From the NCBI GenBank assembly GCA_014804485.1, contig JAAUZT010000038.1:17525-50796 (forward strand): a DNA stretch of 33,272 nt, written 5' to 3'. Below, in pieces: positions 7,941-16,307 of the stretch. Source of the stretch: Lachnospiraceae bacterium. GTDB taxonomy: Bacteria; Bacillota; Clostridia; Lachnospirales; Lachnospiraceae. Under the pieces are notes generated by a model. That model searched no databases. It saw only the letters and a list, made by a program, of their open reading frames with translations, and was not told the DNA's origin. The position numbers were made by a program, and so were the translations under genes. Within the stretch, counting starts at the first letter, position 1. Every line of letters begins with the position of its first letter.

Positions 7941-9350
7941 CTAGTAGGCATTTTTATTAATGAAGCCCTTAAAAATCGTCAGAAACATAATCTTAATATC
8001 GAAGGACATGGTCCAGTTTTCAATATAGAAAATATCGTACTCAATCCTGCGTTTGATGGAAGTATCACCACGATAACCGTTAATCTGTGCCCATCCGGTG
8101 AGCCCCGGTCTTACCTGATGTTTCACCATATAACGGGGAATTTCCTCCTTAAACTTCTCCACGAACTGCGGGCGCTCCGGTCTGGGACCTACCACACTCA
8201 TGTCGCCTTTCAGTATATTAAAAAGCTGTGGAAGTTCATCTATGCTTGTCTTGCGCAGAAGTTTGCCGACCTTCGTGACACGCGGATCGTCCTTGGTCGT
8301 CCAGCCATGCTGCTCCGTGGACGGTTTCTGCACTTCCATGGTACGGAACTTATACATCTTAAAGGGTTTATTATGCAGACCGATACGCTCCTGTCTGAAA
8401 ATAATCGGCCCTCTGGACGTGCACCCGATCGCAAATGCCGATATGAGCATAACAGGGGACGACACCACAAGCCCGATTAGCGCCACGACCACATCCACCA
8501 CACGCTTGGCGATCCAGTTGAGCGTATTCGTAAGCGGCACATATCGAATATTGATCACCGGAAGCCCCATCAGATCTTCCGTGTAAGGACGGCTCGGAAA
8601 CATACTGTTATAATCCGGAATAAATTTGGTATGAACACCCGATTTCTCACAGATATCCACAATATGCTCCAGATTGTCATAATCTTTCAAAGACAGCGTA
8701 ATGGCAATCTCGTCCAGCTTATTCTGCGGCAGTATATAGAGCAGGTTTTCGATTTTTCCTACTACTTTAACCCCTTTATACAGCGTGCCGCTGGGTACAC
8801 TGTCATCCAGTATGCCACGCACCACATATCCCCATTGGGGATTAGAGTTGATTCGATTGATATACTCTTCCGCCGCGCGGGAATAGCCCACCAGCAGAAT
8901 GTATTTCAGATTATAGCCTTTTTCACGGAAATATTGCAGCAATGTGCGGATCAGAGAACGCCCCAGAGTCGTAAGCAGAATGTTGATGATAAAGTAATAC
9001 GCCATCATGGCTCTGGAGAAATGAATCTGCGACACCAGATACCACCCCGCCATCAGCAGGATCATTCCTACCACATTTGCCTGAAAAATGTTGAGTATCT
9101 CATATTTATGAACCGTCGCACGCTTCGGCGTATACAGATTAAAATTATAATACAGGATCAGATAACCCGGCACGATCACATAGAGCATCTTAAAATATGT
9201 AGTCATGGAAAGTACACCGACGGAAGCGTCGATGTAAGAAATAGGGCTGGCAAACCGGATATACCATGCCAGCATATAGGAAACCGCTATAATCACGGCA
9301 TCCAGCACTACGTGCAATCTGTTAAAATATTTCTGGTTATCTTTAATCAT
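7941..9350 (-). CDS. Polyprenyl-phosphate sugar-1-phosphate transferase (WbaP/WcaJ type)
   Basis: Starts glycan assembly by moving a sugar-1-phosphate from a nucleotide sugar to undecaprenyl phosphate. The 469 residues contain four N-terminal membrane helices (about 13-35, 52-70, 89-108 and 114-133), a Rossmann-like CoA_binding_3 region (about 148-270), a fifth hydrophobic helix (about 284-309) and the C-terminal catalytic bac_transf domain. Catalytic-domain motifs include FRQERIGLHNKPFKMYKFRTM, SIDELPQLFNILKGDMSVVGPRP and RPGLTGWAQI. The length is typical for the family. Only a weak GGGG precedes the ATG. It sits between GT2 genes and the LCP ligase, consistent with being the initiating enzyme for this polymer. 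The sugar (glucose, galactose or an N-acetylated sugar) cannot be assigned. Confidence 0.93.
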   Translation of the reverse strand: MIKDNQKYFNRLHVVLDAVIIAVSYMLAWYIRFASPISYIDASVGVLSMTTYFKMLYVIVPGYLILYYNFNLYTPKRATVHKYEILNIFQANVVGMILLMAGWYLVSQIHFSRAMMAYYFIINILLTTLGRSLIRTLLQYFREKGYNLKYILLVGYSRAAEEYINRINSNPQWGYVVRGILDDSVPSGTLYKGVKVVGKIENLLYILPQNKLDEIAITLSLKDYDNLEHIVDICEKSGVHTKFIPDYNSMFPSRPYTEDLMGLPVINIRYVPLTNTLNWIAKRVVDVVVALIGLVVSSPVMLISAFAIGCTSRGPIIFRQERIGLHNKPFKMYKFRTMEVQKPSTEQHGWTTKDDPRVTKVGKLLRKTSIDELPQLFNILKGDMSVVGPRPERPQFVEKFKEEIPRYMVKHQVRPGLTGWAQINGYRGDTSIKRRIEYDIFYIENWTMSFDIKIMFLTIFKGFINKNAY

Positions 9351-9409
9351 ATTCTAAGCCCCGTGCCGGAAAGACTTTTCAATCTATACCCATGCCTTTC
9401 TCACAGCCT

Positions 9410-9481
9410 GCGAATTTGTAAGCCAAGACGCTAACAGCGTCGGCACAAATTTGCGATTGAAAAATCTCTGATTTTTCAATC
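9410..9481. repeat. Tandem long hairpins in the GT2/sugar-transferase gap
   Basis: Two adjacent palindromes fill the gap. The first is nested: GCGAATTTGT pairs with ACAAATTTGC (one G-U), GCC with GGC, and GACGCT with AGCGTC around AAC. The second is a perfect 12-bp stem, GATTGAAAAATC, with a 3-nt loop (9455-9481). CTTTTCAATC at about 9376 could compete for the second stem, which gives the layout of alternative pairings. No T-run follows on the minus strand, so it is not a standard terminator. Confidence 0.65.
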
Positions 9482-9521
9482 TATTTTACAATATTTCGAT
9501 CAAAAACACAACCTACCGTTA

Positions 9522-10487
9522 TCAGCCAAGCAAACAACACCATATATTGACCCATAATTCCAATTGCAAACGGATATAACTGTGGAGGTTCTCCCTGTCA
9601 TAGCGCACCCTGTGCGCCCTTCCTTCCTCGGATACGCACAGCTTAATTCCCTTGTACAACCCTTTGCAGTAGACTCCGCCGAGTCCTTTCTTTGCAAAGT
9701 AAACAGCTTTTACTGCAAAACCCGCAAGAAGAAACGGCATATTCAGCAGAAGCTGTAGTGGCGGCATATTCTTGTACGCCAGATATACACTATTCTTTGC
9801 GGACAGGTCCACCTTAAATTCGTTATGCCGCGAACCGGAAACAGCGCTTCCTGCATGGTATACCACAGCCTCGGGAATATAGAGATTGCGATATCCGTAG
9901 ATTCCGGCGCGATACCCCAGGTCAACGTCTTCCAGATAAGCAAAATGATTCTCATCAAAGTTGCCGATCTCCCGGAACAGTTTCCTCCGATAGATCGCCG
10001 CGCAGCCACAGGCCGCGAATATTCTGTATTTTCTCTGATATTCCTCCACCGGCTTGTCCTTACCGCGGGCAAATGCCCACCCGAGAGCACAATAGAAATC
10101 TCCCGCGTCGTCCATCAGCTCCGGCGTATGCATACTTCTGATCTGTGCCGATCCGGAAAACACTTCCGGATGCCCTTCCATGGCCTGCTCTAATGCCCTG
10201 ACGAAACCTGCCTGCACTTCCGTGTCATTATTTAATAAAATAGCATATGTTGTATCGCTTGCTTCTATGCCCTCATTGACCGCTTTGCAGAAGCCATAGT
10301 TCCGTTCGAGGCTGATCAGTTCCACTTGGGGAAATTGCTGCACCGCTTCCCTGCTGCCGTCCGTGGATCCGTTATCCACCACAATAATCCGCGCCGGTTC
10401 TCCCGTCAAAGAACGCAGACATTTCTCAATATAATCGATTCCGTTATAATTCGGAATCACGACAGTCGAACGTATCCTTTGTGCCAT
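9522..10487 (-). CDS. GT2 family glycosyltransferase
   Basis: Single-domain inverting glycosyltransferase of 321 residues. Motifs are STVVIPNYNG near the N-terminus, VVDNGSTDGS, the LLNNDTEV metal-binding region, and YLEDVDLGYRAG, whose acidic pair is the likely catalytic base region. A hydrophobic stretch (about 253-268) near the C-terminus may dock on the membrane. An open frame extends to 10628, but that start would overlap the previous gene by over 100 nt. The ATG at 10487, 25 nt after the upstream stop, begins directly at the GT fold and is preferred, although GGAAG is very close to it. It lies between another GT2 gene and the sugar-1-phosphate transferase. Donor and linkage are unknown. 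Confidence 0.85.
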   Translation of the reverse strand: MAQRIRSTVVIPNYNGIDYIEKCLRSLTGEPARIIVVDNGSTDGSREAVQQFPQVELISLERNYGFCKAVNEGIEASDTTYAILLNNDTEVQAGFVRALEQAMEGHPEVFSGSAQIRSMHTPELMDDAGDFYCALGWAFARGKDKPVEEYQRKYRIFAACGCAAIYRRKLFREIGNFDENHFAYLEDVDLGYRAGIYGYRNLYIPEAVVYHAGSAVSGSRHNEFKVDLSAKNSVYLAYKNMPPLQLLLNMPFLLAGFAVKAVYFAKKGLGGVYCKGLYKGIKLCVSEEGRAHRVRYDRENLHSYIRLQLELWVNIWCCLLG

Positions 10488-10512
10488 ATCTTCCGTACCA
10501 TACCCTTTCCGC

Positions 10513-11946
10513 TTATGCCCGTTTATCCCTGCGCACTGTAATCTGCGGATCCCATAATACACGGTACCCCAGACTTGCCGCCGCTCTTCCCAATTCCATA
10601 CCCAGTTTACGGTAACCTGCATCATCACAGATCAGTCGGGACACATCTGCGATCCGCACCGTAACGCTTACGCCGCCCGCCTTGCAGCGAATCATTCTCT
10701 CTTCATACGAGATCCCCGTAATCTGTGTAAATATCTCCCGCAGCTCCGGTCTGATCTGCATACACCGCGGGTCAACCGCCGCCACATCCTGCTTCAGTGA
10801 CGCCCTGTGCGTGGAACCCCCGCTATATTCCTTATGCAGTCCCTTATAGAGACAGCTGCCGTCATCATCCATCGCACCGCCGCATATCCTGCCATGGGTA
10901 TCTAAGATCCTGCCGCCCACGATACCGATGTCCTCCCTGACCGTCAGGATATCCGGCAGATAAGTAATGTCATAGAAACCAAGGTGCAGTCCGTGTCCGA
11001 CCAGAACATGCCATCCCCGCCGATTACAGAAATCCGCAAGCGCCGCTTTGCCCGCTTCATAGGCGTATGATTTGCTGGCCGTATTTGCCGCCGTGGAATC
11101 TGCGTGACAGCGCCAGTGATATAAGACCTTCGGTATGTGAATCACCTGTTTATTCAGGTCACCGCGCATATTCGAGCCGTACAACCGGTCTATCACCCGA
11201 AGTACCAGATCATAATCCTGTGCACCATCGAATTTCCTGCGCAGTTGCAGACTTTTCATGAGCTTTGCTTCCACTGCCGTGAAATGGCATATATAATTAT
11301 TGGATAAAATTAAATCCAAATTCAATTTTTTCTTCTTGTGTGGAGTATTATAACACTTGTTATCATTTTCGTATTTATCTTCATCCGTGTAGACAAGCGC
11401 CGGTGTCACACCTTCCTGCTTTGCATACCGGATTCCTTTTACCATATAATACAGGGCATCGGGAGCCAGCAGATCGTCATGATCAAGCAGCGCAATATAG
11501 TCCCCTGCCGCCTGCTCGATGCCTGCATTCGTGTTATCGGATATACCCTTATTTTCTGTCAAACGGCTGTATCTGATACGCTTCTCTCCGGCGGTATCTG
11601 TAATCTCTCTCACCGTCTTCTCCACAGTATCGCTGCTTCCCGCATCCACTATGATCAATTCCCATCCGGGATAGCTCTGCCTGCGCACGGAATCTATCAT
11701 CTCCCGCAGGAAACGCTCATCCGTCTCATAAGCCGGCACCACAATACTGAACAATTCGGAATAGTCCGCCGTCTCCGCACGCTGCGCTTCCAGAGTATCC
11801 ACAGAGGGTTCTCTGTAAAAATAATCCGCCTTTCTCTCCTCTTCTATCCGTTCCCGCGCCGCATAATAAGCATGCCGTACACCGTTTTTCTTAAGATAGT
11901 TGACGGTCTTTGTGAAATTACTGATCCTGAATATGTTATTTCCCAT
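10513..11946 (-). CDS. GT2 glycosyltransferase with degenerate second GT domain
   Basis: 477 residues. The GT-A domain spans about 66-285, with FSIVVPAYETDERFL, DAGSSD, a DHDD metal motif near 155-158 and FDGAQDYDLVLR. Residues about 330-477 resemble the C-terminal half of a second GT2 domain, from IGIVGGRI to GYRVLWDPQ. The nucleotide-binding half is missing, as is the NDVD motif seen in the equivalent part of the 14246-16240 protein. The remnant may serve as an acceptor- or partner-binding module. GGAG precedes the ATG by 7 nt. The upstream gap of about 195 nt holds two hairpins. I read it as an active single transferase in the chain-building set; the donor is unknown. Confidence 0.85.
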   Translation of the reverse strand: MGNNIFRISNFTKTVNYLKKNGVRHAYYAARERIEEERKADYFYREPSVDTLEAQRAETADYSELFSIVVPAYETDERFLREMIDSVRRQSYPGWELIIVDAGSSDTVEKTVREITDTAGEKRIRYSRLTENKGISDNTNAGIEQAAGDYIALLDHDDLLAPDALYYMVKGIRYAKQEGVTPALVYTDEDKYENDNKCYNTPHKKKKLNLDLILSNNYICHFTAVEAKLMKSLQLRRKFDGAQDYDLVLRVIDRLYGSNMRGDLNKQVIHIPKVLYHWRCHADSTAANTASKSYAYEAGKAALADFCNRRGWHVLVGHGLHLGFYDITYLPDILTVREDIGIVGGRILDTHGRICGGAMDDDGSCLYKGLHKEYSGGSTHRASLKQDVAAVDPRCMQIRPELREIFTQITGISYEERMIRCKAGGVSVTVRIADVSRLICDDAGYRKLGMELGRAAASLGYRVLWDPQITVRRDKRA

Positions 11947-11984
11947 GTACTATCTCCACGCGCAGCCTTAGCACGGTCTCCGGT

Positions 11985-12077
11985 GCCATGCATCAAATTC
12001 AAACGCATGGCGCGATCTGCATCATAACCCTATATCAGCCGCCTAAATGATCATCGCCCTGCTTTACGCAGGGCGAT
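11985..12077. repeat. Two hairpins between pgm and the GT2 gene
   Basis: The 196-nt gap after pgm holds a perfect 10-bp hairpin, ATCGCCCTGC with GCAGGGCGAT (12053-12077), and GCCATGC with GCATGGC (11985-12011). The first is followed by TTTTC on the plus strand but has no T-run on the minus strand, where the genes lie. It may be an mRNA-stabilising or weak termination structure. Confidence 0.5.
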
Positions 12078-12142
12078 TTTCACCACAATCTATGATCTCT
12101 TCCGGCATTCTCCATGAGATTCTCCGGTCGCACCCCCTGCTC

Positions 12143-13864
12143 TTAGAGATATGCTTTCAGATCTTCTGTCAATTTATTCAGCTTATCATCGGCATCTTCC
12201 AGACTGCTGCCCTTCACGCCCATATAGAACTTGATCTTCGGTTCCGTACCGGACGGACGTGCACAGCACCAGGAATCGTTCGTCAGGTCGAAGTAGAGTA
12301 CGTTGGATTGCGGAAGTCCTGTTTCTCCTGTTTCTCCCGTCTCCAGATTCAATGTCTTTCCCGTAGTATAATCTCTGAACTCTTTTACTTTCAGATCGCC
12401 GAAATTCTTGGGCGGATTACTTCTGAGTTTATTCATCAGATCCTCGATCTCTTTCGCACCGTCGATACCTTTCATGGTGATGGAATACTGGCTCTCCTTG
12501 AAGTAACCGTATTTCTCATACAGCGCGATCATCTGATCCCACACGGTCTTGCCGTTCTTCTTACACCATGCCGCCATCTCACACAGACACATAACCGCAA
12601 CGATGGCATCCTTATCTCTGGCATGGGTTCCCGCAAGACAGCCGTAGCTTTCTTCCAGACCGAATACGTAGTTATTGGAACCGCTCTGTTCAAAGAGTTT
12701 GATCTGCTCGCCGATGAACTTAAAGCCCGTCAGCACTTCGATAAATTTTACATTATAATCTTCTGTGATCGCGCGCGCCATATTGGTCGTTACAATGGTG
12801 GTTACCAGCGCAGGATTCTCCGGCATTGTGCCCGTAACGGTTCTTTCTCTCAGAATGTATTCCGCAATCAGCATACCGGACATATTGCCCGTGAAAGACA
12901 CATACTCACCGGATTTGGTATCCAGCGCATAGATTCCCAGTCTGTCCGCATCGGGGTCTGTCGCCAGCACAATATCCGCATTCTTTTCTTTCGCCAGCTT
13001 AAGCGCCAGAGTGAATGCCTTGGGATCCTCCGGATTCGGATACTCCAACGTGGTAAAGTCGGGATCCGGCATCTCCTGCTCGGGTACAACATATACATTC
13101 TTAAAGCCAAGCTCTGAAAGAATCCTTCTGACCGGTACATTACCCGTTCCGTTAAAGGGTGAGTACACGATCTTCATATCCTCCGCCATATCTTTGATTA
13201 CATCCGGATGGATGATCTGTTTCTTAAGCTCCGCCATGTACTTATCGTCGATCTCTTTACCGATCACCACATAGAGTCCGGCTTTCTTTGCCTCCTCCTT
13301 ATCCATGGTCTTTACGGTGTGGTAATCCGTTACATTGTTCACTTCCGTGATGATCTCTTTATCCTTAGGCGCGGTTACCTGTGCACCGTCCTCCCAGTAG
13401 CACTTATATCCATTATACTCCGGCGGATTGTGGCTTGCGGTAATCACGATTCCCGAAATACATCCCAACTCTCGCAGCGCAAAAGATAATTCCGGTGTGG
13501 GTCTTAAAGCGTCAAACACATAAGCCTTGATGCCGTTAGCCGCCAGACACAGCGCCGCCTCGTCTGCAAACTCAGGAGATTTTCTTCTGGAATCGTAGGC
13601 GATCGCCACACCCTTCTCTTCTCCGCCCTGCTTCTTTATATAGTTGGCAAGACCCTGTGTCGCTTTGCGTACCGTATAGATGTTCATACGGTTCGTGCCC
13701 GCGCCGATCACGCCGCGCAGACCGCCGGTACCGAAAGCAAGATCCTTGTAGAAGCGATCCTCGATTTCTTTCTCATCGTTCCTGATCGCCAGAAGCTCCT
13801 GCTTAGTCGCATCGTCAAAATAAGAGTCCTCCACCCAAAAGTCGAATTGTTCTTTGTAGCCCAT
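12143..13864 (-). CDS. pgcA: Phosphoglucomutase/phosphomannomutase
   Basis: Alpha-D-phosphohexomutase, probably interconverting glucose-6-phosphate and glucose-1-phosphate in the cytosol, which feeds RmlA and UDP-glucose synthesis. The 573 residues match PgcA-type enzymes. The phosphoserine loop TASHNPPEYNGYK has S144, the metal loop is ATDPDADRLG with D303, D305 and D307, the sugar-binding loop is GLEESYG, and the phosphate loop is RPSGTEPKIKFY. GGAGGT precedes the ATG and a promoter lies about 75 nt upstream. Placement in the glycan locus supports a precursor-supply role. Mannose-phosphate activity cannot be excluded from sequence. Confidence 0.93.
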   Translation of the reverse strand: MGYKEQFDFWVEDSYFDDATKQELLAIRNDEKEIEDRFYKDLAFGTGGLRGVIGAGTNRMNIYTVRKATQGLANYIKKQGGEEKGVAIAYDSRRKSPEFADEAALCLAANGIKAYVFDALRPTPELSFALRELGCISGIVITASHNPPEYNGYKCYWEDGAQVTAPKDKEIITEVNNVTDYHTVKTMDKEEAKKAGLYVVIGKEIDDKYMAELKKQIIHPDVIKDMAEDMKIVYSPFNGTGNVPVRRILSELGFKNVYVVPEQEMPDPDFTTLEYPNPEDPKAFTLALKLAKEKNADIVLATDPDADRLGIYALDTKSGEYVSFTGNMSGMLIAEYILRERTVTGTMPENPALVTTIVTTNMARAITEDYNVKFIEVLTGFKFIGEQIKLFEQSGSNNYVFGLEESYGCLAGTHARDKDAIVAVMCLCEMAAWCKKNGKTVWDQMIALYEKYGYFKESQYSITMKGIDGAKEIEDLMNKLRSNPPKNFGDLKVKEFRDYTTGKTLNLETGETGETGLPQSNVLYFDLTNDSWCCARPSGTEPKIKFYMGVKGSSLEDADDKLNKLTEDLKAYL

Positions 13865-13936
13865 GGTTTACCTCCGTTTCACATATTCATTATTCTAATG
13901 TTCTTACTAAAAACACAAAGTTAATCAATTAGATTT

Positions 13937-13966
13937 ATTTTAGCACAATGTGAAGGCTCTCGTAAA
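13937..13966 (-). promoter_or_regulatory. Candidate promoter of pgm
   Basis: On the minus strand TTTACG (13966-13961) and TAAAAT (13942-13937) are 18 nt apart, with TGC before the -10 as an extended -10. This is about 73 nt upstream of the ATG, with GGAGGT as ribosome binding site. It implies pgm and the genes after it can be transcribed separately from the upstream GT genes, from which element B also separates them. Confidence 0.55.
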
Positions 13967-14046
13967 CATATTTTGGAAATCTTACAACTTGTTGCACCTT
14001 GTCCTCGTCATACAACTTATAAATATGCATGACATTACTGTTCAAC

Positions 14047-14199
14047 CGCCAATACCTAGCGCAGATGGAAGTTAATATCTTAAGGAGCCCCTTAAAAAGC
14101 GTCAGTGCTTAACGAGGTTTCTCACGAGTTTAGCATCTGCTACGCTTTTTACGGAGCGAGAGCGCGGCTCCGTAGATATTAACTTTCATCTGCGCGGCC
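14047..14199. repeat. Structured repeat element B: related ends, different core
   Basis: The left end CGCCAATACCTAGCGCAGAT is identical to the left flank and arm of copy D, and the right end carries CATCTGCGCG as in D. The 22-nt arms (14059-14080 and 14174-14195) pair with one G-U in plus-strand RNA. The core differs from copies A, C, D and E: AAAAAGCGT pairs with ACGCTTTTT and TACGGAGC with GCTCCGTA. It lies about 47 nt after the stop of the upstream GT gene. The rest of the 381-nt gap holds the pgm promoter and nothing else I can support. Confidence 0.75.
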
Positions 14200-14245
14200 G
14201 CTTTAGATAACCTATGAACAGTGATACATGGTCAAATTGTTACAC

Positions 14246-16240
14246 TTACACCTTCAACGCAAAATCACTCCGGTCTAACGAAAAATTCGGATTATAGTAA
14301 GGATCTCCCGCTTCCAGCACTTCCTTCCACTTCAGCCGGAAAGCCTCAGACTCCTTATTGTACCGCTGCGCTTTCTCACCCTGATCATCCAGCCCGCGTG
14401 ACACGGACTCAAAATGATACAGCTCCGCAAAAGGCGTAAATACGTTGACATACCCTGCCTTCCACGCGCGGACGCACAGATCCACATCGTTTAACGACAC
14501 CGCAAAGCTCTCATCCAGCCCGCCCAGCTTGTCAAACAACTCTTTACTCATCATCAGACAGGCACCCGTTACCGCCATCACGTTCTGCGCATAACACAGC
14601 CGCCCCATATAACCCAGATTATTGCTGCTGACGCGGTAATGACTGTGACCCGCTGTTCTGTGCTGTCCCAGCGCCAGCACTACGCCGGCATGTTGGATGG
14701 TCCGGTCTTCATAAAAGAGCTTCGCACCTACCGCGCCCACATCCTTCCGCTGCGCATACATGAGCAGTTCCTCGATCCAGTCCAGAGTAATGACCTGCGT
14801 ATCATTATTCAGCAGCAGGATATAATCACCCTGCGCATGGGACACACCCAGATTATTGATCTTGGAATAATTAAAATCTCCCTCATAAGTAATGACCTTG
14901 ATATTCGGGTTTTCCTGTATTTGCTTATAATAATCAAAAATCTCTTCCGTGGTGCTGTTATTCTCCACCACGATGATCTCATAGTTATCGTACGTGCTTT
15001 TCTCCAGAATTGACGTGATACAGCGGCGCAGATCTTCGATATGATCTTTGTTGGGGATCACGATGCTCACCCTCGGACTGCCCTGTATCTCGTATTTAAT
15101 CTGAAAAATAGTCTCGAATGCCTTTGTGGAGCTGATCTCAAAGTTCTTATACCCCTGTTCCTGCAGATGTGCCGCAACCGCGCCCTTGGCCGCCTCGATG
15201 GCATAGCTCTTAGCACCTATGTCCGCCGCCACGCTGCCCGCATGGGAACGCCAGTAATAGAGTAACTTCGGCACGTGTACTATATGCTTCGCCCTGCTTG
15301 TGAGCCGCAGAATCATATCGTGGTCCTGACTGCCGTCAAACTGTGAACGAAACAGCTCCGTTCCCTCTAACAGCTTCTTGTCAAAAACGCTGAAATGACA
15401 GATATAATTATTCGCCCGCAGATTATCCGGTGCAAAATCCGGCTTAAAGTGCAGGGTGATCATATCGTCGATGGTCTTATTGCCTTTGAAAGTCGCCTCA
15501 TCGCAATAAATATAATCCGCGTCCTGATCACAGATGACTTTCATGTATTCATAGAGCACACTGGGGTGCAGCACGTCGTCATGATCAAAAAGCCCTATAT
15601 AATCGCCCGCCGCCATACTCAGACAAGCGTTGGTATTACCGGAGATTCCCTCATTTGCGGGAAGCTTTCTGTAATAGATACGAACATCCTCCGATGCATA
15701 TTCCCGACAGATCCGCTCCACATCGCCATGCTCTGCGTCGGAGCCGTCCGCCAGGCAAAGCTGCCAGTTTCCATAGGTCTGTGCACACACGGAATCGATC
15801 GCCTGTCTTAAGAACTTCTCCGGTGTATTGTAGAGCGGCACTAAGATGCTGAACTTGATATCCCTGCGAAATTTCGTTTCTCTCTGGCGCCCGGCCTCTT
15901 CCGCATTCGGAAAACTCGCCGTGCCATGCTGCGATCGTGCTTCGAACTCAATCTTCTTGGCATCCAGCTTGCGCAGGATTCCTTTCAGACTGCCGTAATG
16001 TCCCATGCGTTCCTTCGTCCTGTGTACCCAGTGCACCGCCGTGCGAAGCGGCTTGGACATCCGCCAGAACACACTGCCTTTGATGCGCTGAAGTCTCTCC
16101 TGCAGCGCCTTTTCCTGCTGCCCGGCCTGCGCCAGCTTATCCGTCAGCACACGTCCCTTGTCACGCTCCCGCTCATAAGCCGCTTTATAGTAACGAAGCG
16201 CCTCTTCCTCCGTCATCTGATTTCGTTCTTTCTGTTCCAT
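14246..16240 (-). CDS. Tandem-domain GT2 glycosyltransferase with N-terminal coiled coil
   Basis: About 664 residues with two complete GT-A domains, so possibly two linkages are made by one protein. The N-terminal region (1-100) is a charged, probably coiled segment with YYKAAYERERD and the FWRMSKPLR motif shared with the next gene upstream. Domain 1 (about 130-331) has SILVPLYNTPEKFL, FDHDD and QDHDMILR. Domain 2 (about 391-611) has SIVIPNKDH, LLNNDTQV and LNDVDLCVRAWKAGY. I chose the ATG at 16240, which follows GGAGAGG by 9 nt; an ATG at 16267 follows a weaker GGAAG. The gene is in line with the 797-residue GT and with element B. It is the only large GT here with both domains intact, so it is the best candidate chain-extending polymerase. 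Sugars are unknown. Confidence 0.85.
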   Translation of the reverse strand: MEQKERNQMTEEEALRYYKAAYERERDKGRVLTDKLAQAGQQEKALQERLQRIKGSVFWRMSKPLRTAVHWVHRTKERMGHYGSLKGILRKLDAKKIEFEARSQHGTASFPNAEEAGRQRETKFRRDIKFSILVPLYNTPEKFLRQAIDSVCAQTYGNWQLCLADGSDAEHGDVERICREYASEDVRIYYRKLPANEGISGNTNACLSMAAGDYIGLFDHDDVLHPSVLYEYMKVICDQDADYIYCDEATFKGNKTIDDMITLHFKPDFAPDNLRANNYICHFSVFDKKLLEGTELFRSQFDGSQDHDMILRLTSRAKHIVHVPKLLYYWRSHAGSVAADIGAKSYAIEAAKGAVAAHLQEQGYKNFEISSTKAFETIFQIKYEIQGSPRVSIVIPNKDHIEDLRRCITSILEKSTYDNYEIIVVENNSTTEEIFDYYKQIQENPNIKVITYEGDFNYSKINNLGVSHAQGDYILLLNNDTQVITLDWIEELLMYAQRKDVGAVGAKLFYEDRTIQHAGVVLALGQHRTAGHSHYRVSSNNLGYMGRLCYAQNVMAVTGACLMMSKELFDKLGGLDESFAVSLNDVDLCVRAWKAGYVNVFTPFAELYHFESVSRGLDDQGEKAQRYNKESEAFRLKWKEVLEAGDPYYNPNFSLDRSDFALKV

Positions 16241-16307
16241 GTAATAAATCCTCTCCGTCCCGATCATAGACTTCCGTTCACGCCGCAGCGATACTGCCGG
16301 CTGACAG

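Noticed and set aside
10488..10628. Longer N-terminus of the GT2 protein starting at 10628
   Set aside because: It would overlap the preceding GT2 gene by 116 nt and adds a Trp/Arg-rich segment unlike GT2 proteins, read from the neighbour's coding sequence in another frame.
12047..13117. Plus-strand 356-codon open frame
   Set aside because: Antisense to pgm, whose active-site motifs are intact; no ribosome binding site or known domain.
16241..16267. Upstream ATG start (16267) for the tandem GT2 gene
   Set aside because: The ATG at 16240 has a better ribosome binding site (GGAGAGG at 9 nt). The choice is uncertain and affects only nine residues.
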